DNA from: Paraflavitalea sp966211765
GTDB taxonomy: Bacteria; Bacteroidota; Bacteroidia; Chitinophagales; Chitinophagaceae
Assembly: GCA_966211765.1 (NCBI GenBank)
Contig: CBIHOV010000006.1
Coordinates: 186,001-250,000 of the forward strand
Direction of reading: 5' to 3'
DNA: 64,000 nt
The stretch's first letter is position 1. Every line of letters begins with the position of its first letter. A program made the position numbers and the translations under genes. Shown here in pieces: positions 9,078-19,400 of this stretch. The notes beneath the pieces were generated by a model. The model did not search any database, was not told where the DNA came from, and saw nothing but the letters and a program-made list of their open reading frames with translations.

Positions 9078-11480
9078 ATGAAACGACTCCTCCTGGCGAT
9101 GGCTACCGCCTTGTTTTTCTGCCCGGGTTACGCCCAATACTTTCCCCAGGGAAAAATGGTTGACTCAAACAAGATCTCAGGATTACTGGATCGCCTGCAT
9201 ATGGACATTTCAAATAGCCAGCGTGCAGCCACCTTGCTGGATCTGGGTTATGGATACCTGTATAAGAAGGGTGAGTACAAAAAAGATCTGGACAGCGGTA
9301 TGGTATTTTCCAGGCAACTGACCGAGCTGGCCACACATATGGGAAGCCCCTTTTATCGGCAGGAAGCGCTGTTGTTGACATCGCTTTTACGCATGGAACA
9401 AAATGACCTGGCTGGTTCCGAAAAGCTACTCTCTGCCATGGATGATACTACCCGGCTAAAAGCGCTGCTTGGCCTCGCTGCTTTTTGTAATGCTGCTGCT
9501 GCAACCAATCCCGAAGATCGGCACATGCTCGATCTTGCTGCGCGTTATGTGGAAGCCGCTTTGCCGTTGGCGATCAACACCAGGCTCCTTTTACGTTGGA
9601 CAGTGGGTACTGTGGACGCTACTGCTAATCACTACAGAGCTCGCCATCTTATTCCCCTGGCAGAAAAATATTACCTGCTGCCCCTGCAAAGCACCAATGC
9701 GACCGGTTTTCCTTCGACATCCCGTGTGTATAGTAACCTGAGTATCGTGTACACCACAGAAGGCAATTTTTACAAAGCAATGGATTATGGTATACGGGCC
9801 GAAAAAGCTTTAACGGCGCAAAGTACGGACGTCGATGTGGCCTATGTATATAATTGTTTGGGAGGTCTCAATGCAGTGCAGGAGCGGCCTGAAAAAGTGT
9901 TGTATTATTACGGCAAGTTATTGAGCGAGCCTTTGCGGTATAGGGATCATCTGCAGTTTTATGGGGCGGTAGCTACCTACTGTGCAAACCTCCAAAAGCT
10001 TAACCGGGTGAATGAAGTGTTACCGTATATGAAAAAGATGCAAGAGGTAGCTCCGCCAACAAACAATATAGATCACTATTTTGCCAACATGGCCCTTGGG
10101 CGTTGTTACCGGGAATTGAGGGACTTTGAGGCTGCGGAAAAATGCTTCCTGGATGGAATAAAATATGCCGAGGCAGGCCGTATATCAACGGGCGGCATCA
10201 ATTATCACCTGGGGCTGCTGTACTACCAGTTTGATCAATTTGAGAAAGCCGTTACAGTGTTTAAGATAGCCGAAAAGAAAATGAGCGTTGAAAATAGCCC
10301 ATTGATCGCTATGAATAGCCTGGCCCTGGCAAAGGCAGAAGCAGCCCTTAAGGATCATGAGAATGCCTACAGATCCCTCCTGAAAAGCAAAACATTATCT
10401 GATTCGATCTTCACTGTTGGCAAAGCACGGCTGACAGACGAACTGGAAACACAATACCAAACAAGTAAAAAGGATGCCGAGCTCCGCTCAAAAGAGGAGA
10501 ATATCCTTGTGCTGAATCATAATGCCAGGCGGATGAAACAGGAGTCAAAGATCCGGGAGGCCGAACTGAAAGAAGCATCGCTGATCCGTCAGCGGAATGA
10601 AATAGCCCTGCAGCTGAAAGCGAAAGAGTTTGAAATCCTTCAGCAAAATTCCCTGAAGCAACAGGCCGACATTGACAGGGCCAAAGCCAGAAGGAAGCTT
10701 ACTTTTCTCATCATAGCCCTGCTATCGGTCATCGTGGTATTGTTGTGCTGGTTATTCTGGTCTAAACTCAGGTCAAACAAAGTTATCTCTGATAAAAATA
10801 GTTTGCTGCAACAACTCGTGAAGGACAAAAGCTGGTTGCTGAAGGAAATGCACCACCGTGTGAAGAACAACCTGCATACGATCGTCAGCCTGCTGGAATC
10901 TCAATCCACCTATTTGCACGATGATGCACTGCAGGCGATCCAGCATTCACAGTCCCGTATATTTTCCATGTCACTGATCCATCAGCAACTTTACCAGTCG
11001 GATGATAGCAAGACGATCGATATGGCAACCTATGTGCCGGAGCTGGTCGGTTACCTGAAAGAAAGCTTTAGCCTCTATAGGACTGTCCACATCCGGTTGG
11101 ACATCGATCATATGGCATTCAATGTAGATGAGGCCGTATGTCTGGGACTCATCATCAACGAAGCGGTGACCAATTCCATGAAATATGCTTTCGATGTTGG
11201 TCAACAGGGGGAGATCTATATCCGACTCAAAGCAATCCGGCATGATGAGTTTGAGCTGGTGTTGACAGACAATGGAAGGGGAATGCCAAAAGACTTTGAT
11301 CATGGAAAACCCGGTTCGCTGGGTTTTCAACTCATCAGGGGATTGAGTGAGCAACTGCAGGCTTCCCTCGTTGTCGTTAATGATAATGGAGTTAAGATCA
11401 TCGTTTCTGGCATCTCTGCTTACCGGACCAATAGAGTAAAGGCGATGGAAAATGAGTTGAAGCAACATTGGGCGATGTAA
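9078..11480 (+). CDS. TPR-containing sensor histidine kinase (HisKA_2 type), orphan
   Basis: 800 residues, same architecture as the kinase at 2450-4975: signal peptide (MKRLLLAMATALFFCPGYAQ), TPR-like helices to about 430, long charged coiled coil (residues 450-530), membrane helix (KLTFLIIALLSVIVVLLCWLFW), then KEMHHRVKNNLHTIVSLLESQ (His near 593) and HATPase_c with NEAVTNSMKYAF and TDNGRGMP. The catalytic regions of the two kinases are nearly identical in wording, so they are paralogues by duplication. Unlike the first, no response regulator follows; it may signal through the sigma-54 regulator at 4972 or one elsewhere (inference). Confidence 0.9.
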   Translation: MKRLLLAMATALFFCPGYAQYFPQGKMVDSNKISGLLDRLHMDISNSQRAATLLDLGYGYLYKKGEYKKDLDSGMVFSRQLTELATHMGSPFYRQEALLLTSLLRMEQNDLAGSEKLLSAMDDTTRLKALLGLAAFCNAAAATNPEDRHMLDLAARYVEAALPLAINTRLLLRWTVGTVDATANHYRARHLIPLAEKYYLLPLQSTNATGFPSTSRVYSNLSIVYTTEGNFYKAMDYGIRAEKALTAQSTDVDVAYVYNCLGGLNAVQERPEKVLYYYGKLLSEPLRYRDHLQFYGAVATYCANLQKLNRVNEVLPYMKKMQEVAPPTNNIDHYFANMALGRCYRELRDFEAAEKCFLDGIKYAEAGRISTGGINYHLGLLYYQFDQFEKAVTVFKIAEKKMSVENSPLIAMNSLALAKAEAALKDHENAYRSLLKSKTLSDSIFTVGKARLTDELETQYQTSKKDAELRSKEENILVLNHNARRMKQESKIREAELKEASLIRQRNEIALQLKAKEFEILQQNSLKQQADIDRAKARRKLTFLIIALLSVIVVLLCWLFWSKLRSNKVISDKNSLLQQLVKDKSWLLKEMHHRVKNNLHTIVSLLESQSTYLHDDALQAIQHSQSRIFSMSLIHQQLYQSDDSKTIDMATYVPELVGYLKESFSLYRTVHIRLDIDHMAFNVDEAVCLGLIINEAVTNSMKYAFDVGQQGEIYIRLKAIRHDEFELVLTDNGRGMPKDFDHGKPGSLGFQLIRGLSEQLQASLVVVNDNGVKIIVSGISAYRTNRVKAMENELKQHWAM

Positions 11481-11496
11481 CAGTGTTGATACTCCA

Positions 11497-11526
11497 AAAA
11501 ATAAAGGCTGACCTTTTGGGTCAGCC
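11497..11526 (-). terminator. Terminator of katG (bidirectional hairpin)
   Basis: Perfect 8-base-pair stem GGCTGACC (11506-11513) with GGTCAGCC (11519-11526). On the minus strand it is followed by a T-rich run (complement of 11497-11505), so it best fits termination of katG, and may also stop the convergent kinase transcript. Confidence 0.7.
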
Positions 11527-11555
11527 CACTATACTGTAAATTTTCCATCCTTAAT

Positions 11556-13826
11556 TTAGTCAAACCTGTCCAGGTTCATCACTTTATTCCAGGCTGCCAC
11601 AAAGTCCTTCACAAATTTGCCTTGTGCATCGCTGACTGCGTATACTTCTGCAATCGCTCTCAGTTCAGCATTGGAACCGAATACCAGGTCTGCCCTTGAG
11701 GCGGTCCATTTGGGTTGACCAGTAGCGCGGTCACTGCCTAAATAGATCTCTCTGTCTTCGGAAGTGGCTTTCCAGGCAGTATTCATATCGAGCAGGTTGA
11801 CGAAGAAATCGTTGGTGAGCTGGCCCGGGCGTTGGGTGAAAACACCTTGTTTGGAACCATCGAAATTAGTGTCCAGTACACGCATACCGCCTACCAATAC
11901 GGTTAACTCAGGTCCTGTAAGGGTGAGCAATTGAGCTTTGTCTATCAGTAATTCTTCGGTAGATACATGGAGTTTTGTTCTGCGGTAGTTGCGGAAACCA
12001 TCAGCAAGGGGCTCCAGGTGACCGATTGATTCCACATCGGTTTGTGCCTGGGAAGCATCCATACGGCCTGGCTTAAACGGAACTGCTATTGCTTGTCCTG
12101 CATCTTTCGCTGCTTTTTCTACGCCTGCGCCACCAGCCAGTACGATCAGATCGGCCAGGGAAACTTTTTTACCGCCAGCTTGTGCATTGTTGAACTCCTT
12201 TTGAATGGCATCCAGTTTGCCCAACACTTTTTGCAATTGTGCCGGGTTGTTCACCTGCCAGTCTTTTTGAGGGGCCAGGCGAATACGAGCACCATTGGCG
12301 CCGCCACGTTTATCAGATCCACGGAAGGTGGAAGCGGAAGCCCAGGCGGTGGAAACCAGTTCCCCTACGCTCAATCCGGATGCCAAAACTTTGGCCTTCA
12401 GGCTTGCAATATCATTTTCATCGATCAAGGGATGATTAACTGCCGGAATAGGATCCTGCCAGATCAGTTCTTCTTTCGGCACATCAGGGCCCAGGTAACG
12501 GGCGCGGGGTCCCATATCACGGTGGGTTAATTTAAACCATGCCCGGGCAAATGCATCTGCAAATGCGTCGGGGTTTTCCAGGAAGCGCCTGGATATTTTT
12601 TCGTAAGCGGGATCAAGTCTTAAAGAAAGGTCGGTAGTGAGCATGGTGGGCAAATGCTTCTTCGAAGCATCATATGCATCAGGAATAATACCTTCTGCAT
12701 TTTTAGCTACCCACTGGTGTGCGCCGGCCGGACTTTTAGTAAGCTCCCATTCGAAGGCAAACAGGTTCTCAAAAAAGTTATTACTCCATTTGGTGGGCGT
12801 TGTGGTCCAGGTAACTTCCAGTCCGCTGGTAATGGTATCGGCGCCTTTACCGGAACCGTAACTATTGCTCCAGCCCAGACCTTGTTGCTCAATGCCGGCA
12901 GCTTCAGGTTCTTTACCCACATGGGTAGCAGGAGCTGCGCCATGGGTTTTGCCAAAGCTGTGTCCGCCTGCAATCAGGGCCACTGTTTCTTCATCATTCA
13001 TGGCCATGCGGCCAAAAGTATCCCGGATGTCTTTAGCGGCAGCTATAGGGTCAGGATTGCCGTCAGGACCTTCGGGATTCACGTAGATCAATCCCATCTG
13101 CACAGCTCCCAGCGGTCGTTCCAGGTTGCGGGAGTGGACCTTGCCATCTGCATCGTCATCAGAAACCAATACGCCATGACCTTCTACCACGCCATGTGAG
13201 CCATGCGCATAACGCAGGTCTCCACCCAGCCACTTGGTCTCAGAACCCCAATACACGTCTTCATCGGGTTCCCATACATCGGCACGGCCACCGGCAAAGC
13301 CAAATGTTTTAAAGCCCATTGATTCCAATGCTATATTACCGGTGAGGATGAGCAAATCGGCCCAGGATAGCTTGTTGCCATATTTCTGTTTGATAGGCCA
13401 AAGCAGCCTGCGGGCTTTATCCAGGCTCACATTATCGGGCCAGCTATTGAGGGGGGCAAATCGTTGTTGTCCTGAACCTGCACCACCCCGGCCATCATCC
13501 ACACGATAGGTGCCGGCACTATGCCAGGCCATACGAATGAACAGGGGACCATAATGTCCGAAGTCTGCCGGCCACCAGTCCTGCGAGTCGGTCATGAGTG
13601 CATGAAGGTCTTTTTTCACAGCTTCCAGGTCGAGGGTCTTAAAAGCAGCAGCATAATCAAAATCTTCACCCATCGGGTTGGATTTGGACGAGTGCTGCCG
13701 GAGGATATTAAGTTTTAGCTGGTTGGGCCACCAGTCGCGGTTTCTGGTGCCGCCACCGCCAACATTTTGCTTCAGGCTGCCATTATGAAACGGGCATTTA
13801 CTGATGTCGTTAGATCCTTTTTCCAT
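11556..13826 (-). CDS. katG: Catalase-peroxidase KatG
   Basis: 756 residues, full length for KatG with its duplicated peroxidase halves. It detoxifies H2O2 by catalase and peroxidase activity using heme. Visible active-site residues: R98, W101 and H102 in RMAWHSAGTYR; Y248 in GLIYVNPEG; M274; and proximal heme ligand H289 in GGHSFGKTH. Spacing W101-Y248-M274 allows the Met-Tyr-Trp adduct needed for catalase activity; the extra 25 residues between W101 and Y248 relative to the mycobacterial enzyme form a surface insertion. No signal peptide. The ATG at 13826 gives the normal N terminus (MEKGSNDISKCPFHNG). Monocistronic. Confidence 0.98.
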   Translation of the reverse strand: MEKGSNDISKCPFHNGSLKQNVGGGGTRNRDWWPNQLKLNILRQHSSKSNPMGEDFDYAAAFKTLDLEAVKKDLHALMTDSQDWWPADFGHYGPLFIRMAWHSAGTYRVDDGRGGAGSGQQRFAPLNSWPDNVSLDKARRLLWPIKQKYGNKLSWADLLILTGNIALESMGFKTFGFAGGRADVWEPDEDVYWGSETKWLGGDLRYAHGSHGVVEGHGVLVSDDDADGKVHSRNLERPLGAVQMGLIYVNPEGPDGNPDPIAAAKDIRDTFGRMAMNDEETVALIAGGHSFGKTHGAAPATHVGKEPEAAGIEQQGLGWSNSYGSGKGADTITSGLEVTWTTTPTKWSNNFFENLFAFEWELTKSPAGAHQWVAKNAEGIIPDAYDASKKHLPTMLTTDLSLRLDPAYEKISRRFLENPDAFADAFARAWFKLTHRDMGPRARYLGPDVPKEELIWQDPIPAVNHPLIDENDIASLKAKVLASGLSVGELVSTAWASASTFRGSDKRGGANGARIRLAPQKDWQVNNPAQLQKVLGKLDAIQKEFNNAQAGGKKVSLADLIVLAGGAGVEKAAKDAGQAIAVPFKPGRMDASQAQTDVESIGHLEPLADGFRNYRRTKLHVSTEELLIDKAQLLTLTGPELTVLVGGMRVLDTNFDGSKQGVFTQRPGQLTNDFFVNLLDMNTAWKATSEDREIYLGSDRATGQPKWTASRADLVFGSNAELRAIAEVYAVSDAQGKFVKDFVAAWNKVMNLDRFD

Positions 13827-13935
13827 CTTTGTAAGTTTATGGTATTGATAAACAATTGTTTGCACTGGTATTGGTGCAGGGCCATAAAATTAAGGTTTTG
13901 GGGATATAATCGCCATCGATTAATTCTATATTTCG

Positions 13936-13950
13936 ATAGCTTAAATCTAT
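13936..13950. promoter_or_regulatory. OxyR-like half-site upstream of katG
   Basis: ATAG-N7-CTAT (13936-13939 and 13947-13950), the inverted-repeat half of the known OxyR binding pattern, about 110 bases before katG. Further CTAT copies at 13926 and 13964 are not in perfect register. Chance occurrence in AT-rich DNA is possible. Confidence 0.35.
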
Positions 13951-14020
13951 AAGTGTGTATTAGCTATGTCAGGATTAATAAACAGACCGGTCCGGAGGAT
14001 GGGGGAGTGGGCCACAAGTT

Positions 14021-14063
14021 AATAAAAAAAGAGCACCCCCATCTGCCTTGACGGGGCATGCTC
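14021..14063 (-). terminator. Terminator after the CFI-box-like gene
   Basis: Stem GAGCACCCC (14031-14039) with GGGG-CA-TGCTC (14053-14063, two-base bulge). On the minus strand it is followed by a T-run complementary to 14021-14030. It lies about 30 bases after the stop at 14091. Confidence 0.6.
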
Positions 14064-14090
14064 CTTTTCTTAGCCAATAATAAGATCAAC

Positions 14091-15056
14091 TTAATACACC
14101 ACGACCGCTTCCTGCTGCAGGAACCTGCCAGCCAGTTTGTGCATTAAGGCCACATACCAGGCCTTGGTCTCTTCATACCGCTTTTCTTCGATCAGGCGGA
14201 GGCAGGTAGAAAGATCGGTATGGTACAGTTCATGCCAGATCGCTACGCTGTCGGGCCCGTCATTGATCGCTGCTACCAGGCTTTCCGAAAGGAAGTAATA
14301 CAATTCATACAAGGCTTGCCCATTGGACTGTTGCAGCAACCATTCGTCCCTGAACAACCGCAACTGATCCAGCCTGGTATCAGGCTCTTTCAAAAATGGT
14401 GTCGCCGCATCAGTAACAAAGCATTTCTTGGGTTCATTGGGGTCATCGCAGGGAGGATCGCACTGACCGTACTCGAGAAAAATGTTGAGGCTTCGATGTT
14501 GGTCATCCAGGGCTTCCAGCACATTGATGTACTGGCGGCATATCCGCGTGGGAACAGCATCGAACCCAAAATGGAATTCGACACCTGCGCAGGATTCTGC
14601 TTCCAACAGACCGGAGAGCTTTTCAATACCCCAGAAATAACCACGGGGCAGGCGGGCATGGTAGATCTCACTTTCTTCACTACTGAAATTACTTACATGG
14701 TTGGCCAGGAGCTGCATGGCAGCATCCAGCACCACCCTTGAACCATCATCGCACAGATACCCTTGGGGAGAAACAGTACGGATAATAGCCGATTCCTCGT
14801 TCATGCACCTGCGGGTAGGCACGAGGAATATCCTTCTGGACGAAGGACGGGCAGCATCTTCCAATCCAAAAAGGAAGAAGATACCGGAAGCATCGGGCGT
14901 TGCTTCCACACACTGCAGCAAAAGTTCTTTGCTGATAAACACCGAGGGGACCTGGGTAGGATACTTAGCTTTGAATGAAGCGGAGAGTTGACGACATTCT
15001 TGTGCGCTGAATGGTGCGCCAACTGAAGCAGCAGGCTTTTTTTTGAAATTTGCCAT
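14091..15056 (-). CDS. Hypothetical protein with CFI-box-like C-terminal region
   Basis: 321 residues, no signal peptide. The N-terminal half looks like a globular domain without recognised motif (QVPSVFISKELLLQCVEA; IFFLFGLEDAARPSSRRIFLVP). Residues about 206-260 read KKCFVTDAATPF, then LDQLRLFRDEWLLQ, then LYELYYFLSESLVAAI; this pattern of CF(I/V)-T-A, LRxFRDxxL and YYxLSxxLA is that of the CFI-box-CTERM region found at the end of many bacterial proteins, function unknown. Monocistronic, with its own terminator. Confidence 0.6.
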   Translation of the reverse strand: MANFKKKPAASVGAPFSAQECRQLSASFKAKYPTQVPSVFISKELLLQCVEATPDASGIFFLFGLEDAARPSSRRIFLVPTRRCMNEESAIIRTVSPQGYLCDDGSRVVLDAAMQLLANHVSNFSSEESEIYHARLPRGYFWGIEKLSGLLEAESCAGVEFHFGFDAVPTRICRQYINVLEALDDQHRSLNIFLEYGQCDPPCDDPNEPKKCFVTDAATPFLKEPDTRLDQLRLFRDEWLLQQSNGQALYELYYFLSESLVAAINDGPDSVAIWHELYHTDLSTCLRLIEEKRYEETKAWYVALMHKLAGRFLQQEAVVVY

Positions 15057-15227
15057 AGGTCATGAAGGTTTTGAAGTGAAGAAATAGTGTATCTATAAAT
15101 TTAACCAATCCACATTTTCTCCCTGTCGATTTTGACATATATGGAACCCCCTGATAACCTGTAGCCTTGCGCCCTTTTTGCCTTCCGGCAAAAACTCTAT
15201 CTTTACCCTGAACGCTATACGCCCCCC

Positions 15228-15998
15228 ATGAACAAGATCATATGGCTACTATTATTGAGCATACCCGTTAGCATGTATGCATGGAGTCGATCTTTTTCCG
15301 ACACCATAGAAATCACTACCAGGTCAAGGATGTTTGGTGTAATGCAGAATGGAGATGCCAAAGACCGCATGAATTTCATACTCGACAATCCGGACGATAT
15401 CAAAAGTTTGGTACCCACACTAACCGCAGGCGGCGAGATAAAAGCAAAATGGGGGAGGGCATTATATTTAATTACGTTGGTAGAGGACAATGTGCAACTG
15501 GCTGCCTGGATGGTAAATATTGAGGATAATTACATCTTATACAAAGGGCGCACCTATGCATTTGATGCCAAACAGATCAGGCAGCTTGCAAAGAACAACC
15601 GCTTTAAGTACAAAGCCAAATTTATAAAGTTCCACTCCAATGAGGAGGCCAATCAATACCTGAAAAAACAACTGCTCGACAGGAGCTTCATTCTTGCCGA
15701 TATTCCCCCGGTTATCTACGATGGCAACTTCCAGGTTAGGTTACCCCGCAATAACCTGCATCCTAATGCCCGCGCAGCCATCGACACTCTGAAGAGGAGG
15801 CTGGAAAATGTTACGCCACAAAACACATTCGTCGTCAAATACGTGCTCAACCACACAAGCATTCGGGATAGGGACAACTATACATTTCTTGTGCACTGTG
15901 GTAAAGAGGTGTTTGAAGTCTTCTCCCAGGCCGGCTACAAAACAGGTAAATGGAGGAAAGAACCAACCGAAACTGTTTTCTTTTACAGAACCCATTGA
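15228..15998 (+). CDS. Secreted hypothetical protein
   Basis: 256 residues with a signal peptide (MNKIIWLLLLSIPVSMYAWS). The mature part is basic and mixed alpha/beta (FILDNPDDIKSLVPTLTAGG; YKAKFIKFHSNEEANQYLKKQ; FLVHCGKEVFEVFSQAGYKTG). No family recognised, no catalytic motif. A weak -7-like TAGCCTTG lies at 15162-15169, without a -33 partner. Probably periplasmic. Confidence 0.65.
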   Translation: MNKIIWLLLLSIPVSMYAWSRSFSDTIEITTRSRMFGVMQNGDAKDRMNFILDNPDDIKSLVPTLTAGGEIKAKWGRALYLITLVEDNVQLAAWMVNIEDNYILYKGRTYAFDAKQIRQLAKNNRFKYKAKFIKFHSNEEANQYLKKQLLDRSFILADIPPVIYDGNFQVRLPRNNLHPNARAAIDTLKRRLENVTPQNTFVVKYVLNHTSIRDRDNYTFLVHCGKEVFEVFSQAGYKTGKWRKEPTETVFFYRTH

Positions 15999-16408
15999 GC
16001 ACTGAAGTAAAACAAGCCTTGCCCAATTCCCGCCGCACACTTCCTTCTACTGGTTGGATAGAAAAAGAAATTATCGAGTTTCTGTCAATCATCCATCACA
16101 TTCGCCGCTTAAACTTACGCTTAGGTAATTAAGTCTACTGTATTAGTAGGGTTTGGTTTTATACTATATTTGCAGCGCCAACAAGTCACAATATGATGAC
16201 AGCTATTTCAAATTACCCCCTGCGATAGTTGTTCTGGTTATATGTGCGGTCCACTTGTTGCTGCAATACAGACCAACGACCCTTTTTGCCACTTACTAAA
16301 AATTACTGACAGGTTTGCGCAGCTTGCTGTGCAGACATTGTTTTACTCTTTTCCGTCTTATCATGATGGTAAAAGGGATGGCTATTCCATTTATTAATTA
16401 ACAAGTAT
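15999..16408. promoter_or_regulatory. Intergenic leader of the SusC/SusD operon
   Basis: A 410-base gap. It contains TATATTTG at 16165-16172, a full match to the Bacteroidota -7 consensus, but no TTTG at the right distance upstream. If used, the susC-like mRNA has a leader of about 230 bases. I see no riboswitch or RNA gene that I can name. Confidence 0.4.
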
Positions 16409-19400
16409 ATGCTACAAAAACAAGGCTTGCTCGCACTGATCCTGCTATTCAGTACCGGGCTATTCGCACAAACAAAACTAATACGCGGTGTGATCCTGGC
16501 CGCGGAAAACAAACAGCCCCTCGAAGGCGCTACCATCGCCATCAACAAATCAACCCGCTCTACTATTACCAATGCACAGGGACGTTTCGAACTGGCATTG
16601 CCCGATGATAAAGCAGTGTTGACCATTTCATTTGTTGGAAGAGAAAGTTCACAAGTGGAAGTAAAAAGTGGACAGACAGACATTACCATCCTATTGAAAA
16701 CCGATAATAGTACACTGGAAGAAGTGGTAGCGGTAGCGTATACTACGGTAAAACGCTCCGGGTATCCGGGCGCTGTGACAACAATTTCTTCTGATAAGGT
16801 GAACAACCGGCTCACGCCGAATGTTACCAACGCCCTCCAGGGCCTGGCGCCAGGTATTCAAACGACCTCCGCCAATGGTCAACCTGGTAACGGTTCCACC
16901 ATCCGCATCCGTGGTGTAGGAAGCATCAACGCTTCCAGCGCACCGCTGTTTGTGGTGGACGGTGCTCCTTATGACGGAGATATCAATGCACTTGATCCGG
17001 CAGACATTGCCACCATCAGCATCCTGAAAGATGCTACAGCCGCCAACCTATATGGCTCCCGCGCTGCCAATGGTGTGATCATCATCACCACCAAGCAGGG
17101 AAAGAAGGGATCGGATGTGGCTATCAACGCTACCATCAATCAGGGATGGAGCAGTCGTGCGGTGAAAGATTATGATAAGCTCGGCACCGATCAGTACTTT
17201 GAACTGTACTGGGAAGCCCTGCGTAACAAAGCGCTCACTAATGGACAAACGGCAGCGCAGGCTGCGGCTACGGCCAGCGGCAGGGTAGTGACCGACCTGG
17301 GTATTAACCCTTATGGTCCTGGTTTTGCTCAGCCGGTTGGTCTGGATGGTAAGATCGTTGCGGGCGCCAAACCACTCTGGAATGATAACTGGGAAGACGC
17401 CATGCTGCAGAATGCTCAGTACACGCAGGCACAACTCAGCTTTTCAGGCGGTGGTGAAAAATCTACTTATTATATTGGCGGAGGCTATACGAATAATGAA
17501 GGCGCTTATCTCGCTTCTGGTTTCAAAAGGTATAATTTCAGAAGCAACCTTACGCTTCAGGCCAAGCCCTGGTTGAAAGTGGGCCTCAACCTCAGTGGCG
17601 CCAGCACTTCGCAGGATTATCCCACATCCTCCGATTCGAAACAAACCAACGTGGTGCTGTTTGGTCGCACCATTCCCAGCTTCTATCCCATTTACCAGCG
17701 CAATCCGGATGGCAGCTACAAGCTCGATGCCAATGGCCAGCAACAATTCGACTACGGCGCCTACAGGCCCAACGCTGCACTGGCACGTTATAACCTCATT
17801 GGTTCTTTACCACTCAACAACTCAAGAAATACCAATGAGAACCTGTCGGCCCGTACCTACCTGGAAGCTTCGATCACCAAAGCATTAAAAATAAAAACCA
17901 GCTTCAACCTGGATTATACCAACAGCAATTCCTTGTATTATACCAATCCAACTGTTGGGGAAGATGCAGCCATTGGTGGCGCCGTGAGCAAAAGCAGCAA
18001 CCGTTTCCTGGCTTATACCTTCAACAATATCGCGACCTATGATTTCGATGTCCAGTCTGCGCATCATATCAGCTTGCTGGCCGGCCAGGAATATTATAAG
18101 CTCAACACCAGCGGACTGAGCGGAAGCCGTCAGAAATTTGCATTGCCCGATCTCTATGAACCTGTGGCCGCTTCACAGCTCAACGACTTTACCGGCAATT
18201 CGGACAATTATGCCAAACTCAGCTTTTTCGGACAGGGACAATACAATTACCTCGGTAAATACTTTTTCACTGCCTCCGTTCGCCGGGATGGTTCTTCGCG
18301 TTTCTCGCCCGATTCACGCTGGGGTACTTTCTGGTCTACCGGCGCTTCCTGGCGTCTGTCGGAAGAAGATTTCCTCAAATCGGTGGATTGGTTGAGTGCA
18401 TTGACACTGAAAGCCAGTTATGGTGCTTCAGGCAATGATAACCTTTCGGGCTATTATAATTACCTCGCGCTTTACAGTATTAAGAACAACCTGGGTAACG
18501 GTGGTGTGATTACCTCGCGCCTGCCAACACCCGGACTGAAATGGGAAACGAACCTGAACCTAAACGTAGGTGTTGATTACGGCTTCCTGAAGAACCGGAT
18601 CTATGGTACCATCAACTATTACAGAAGGACCAGCAAAGACCTCTTATACTCCAGGCCGCTGGCAGGTTCTACCGGTTTCACTTCTGTGAGCGCCAATATT
18701 GGTGAACTGCGCAATACCGGTGTGGAACTGGAACTGAACGTGGTGCCTGTAAGTAACCGCGACTGGAGATGGACAGTAGGTATCAACCTGGCACACAACA
18801 AGAATGAGATCACTTCTTTGCCGCAAAAAGAGATCATCAGCGGCACCAAGAAACTGATGGTAGGTACTTCGGTATATGATTTCTTCCTGCGTGAGTGGGC
18901 CGGCATAGATCCTGCCACGGGTAATCCTTTGTGGTATAAGACTGCAGCTGATGGCAAAAAAGAAACGACCACTACCTATGCACAAGGAACGCAATACTAT
19001 TCAGGCTCGGCCCTCCCGGATGTAACCGGTGGCGTTACGAGCTCGTTCAGCTTTAAGGAAATAGAATTGTCCTTTATATTTTCCTATGCCATCGGTGGTA
19101 AAGTACTGGATGCAGATTATATTTCCATGCTTACCGGCGCTGTTTCGCCTGGTCGCAACTGGTCGACTGAATTACTCAACCGTTGGACTGCCGACAATAA
19201 GAACACCAATGTACCCCGTTTCACTACAGACGACCTGGCCTGGACCTCCACATCCACCCGCTTCCTGTATGATGCCACTTATGCACGTTTGAAACAGGTT
19301 TCCCTGGGTTACAACCTTCCGGCAAGCCTGTTATCGAAGATCGGATTGAGATCGGCCAAAGTATATGGGCTGGGTGAAAACTTACTGACCTTCTATGGTC

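Noticed and set aside
12654..13199. Antisense open frame (181 codons) within katG
   Set aside because: katG is unambiguous in the other strand; the frame is a by-product of its codon use.
13850..13861. Palindrome AAACAATTGTTT just upstream of katG
   Set aside because: Short and AT-rich; similar sequences are common in intergenic DNA here, so no operator is claimed.
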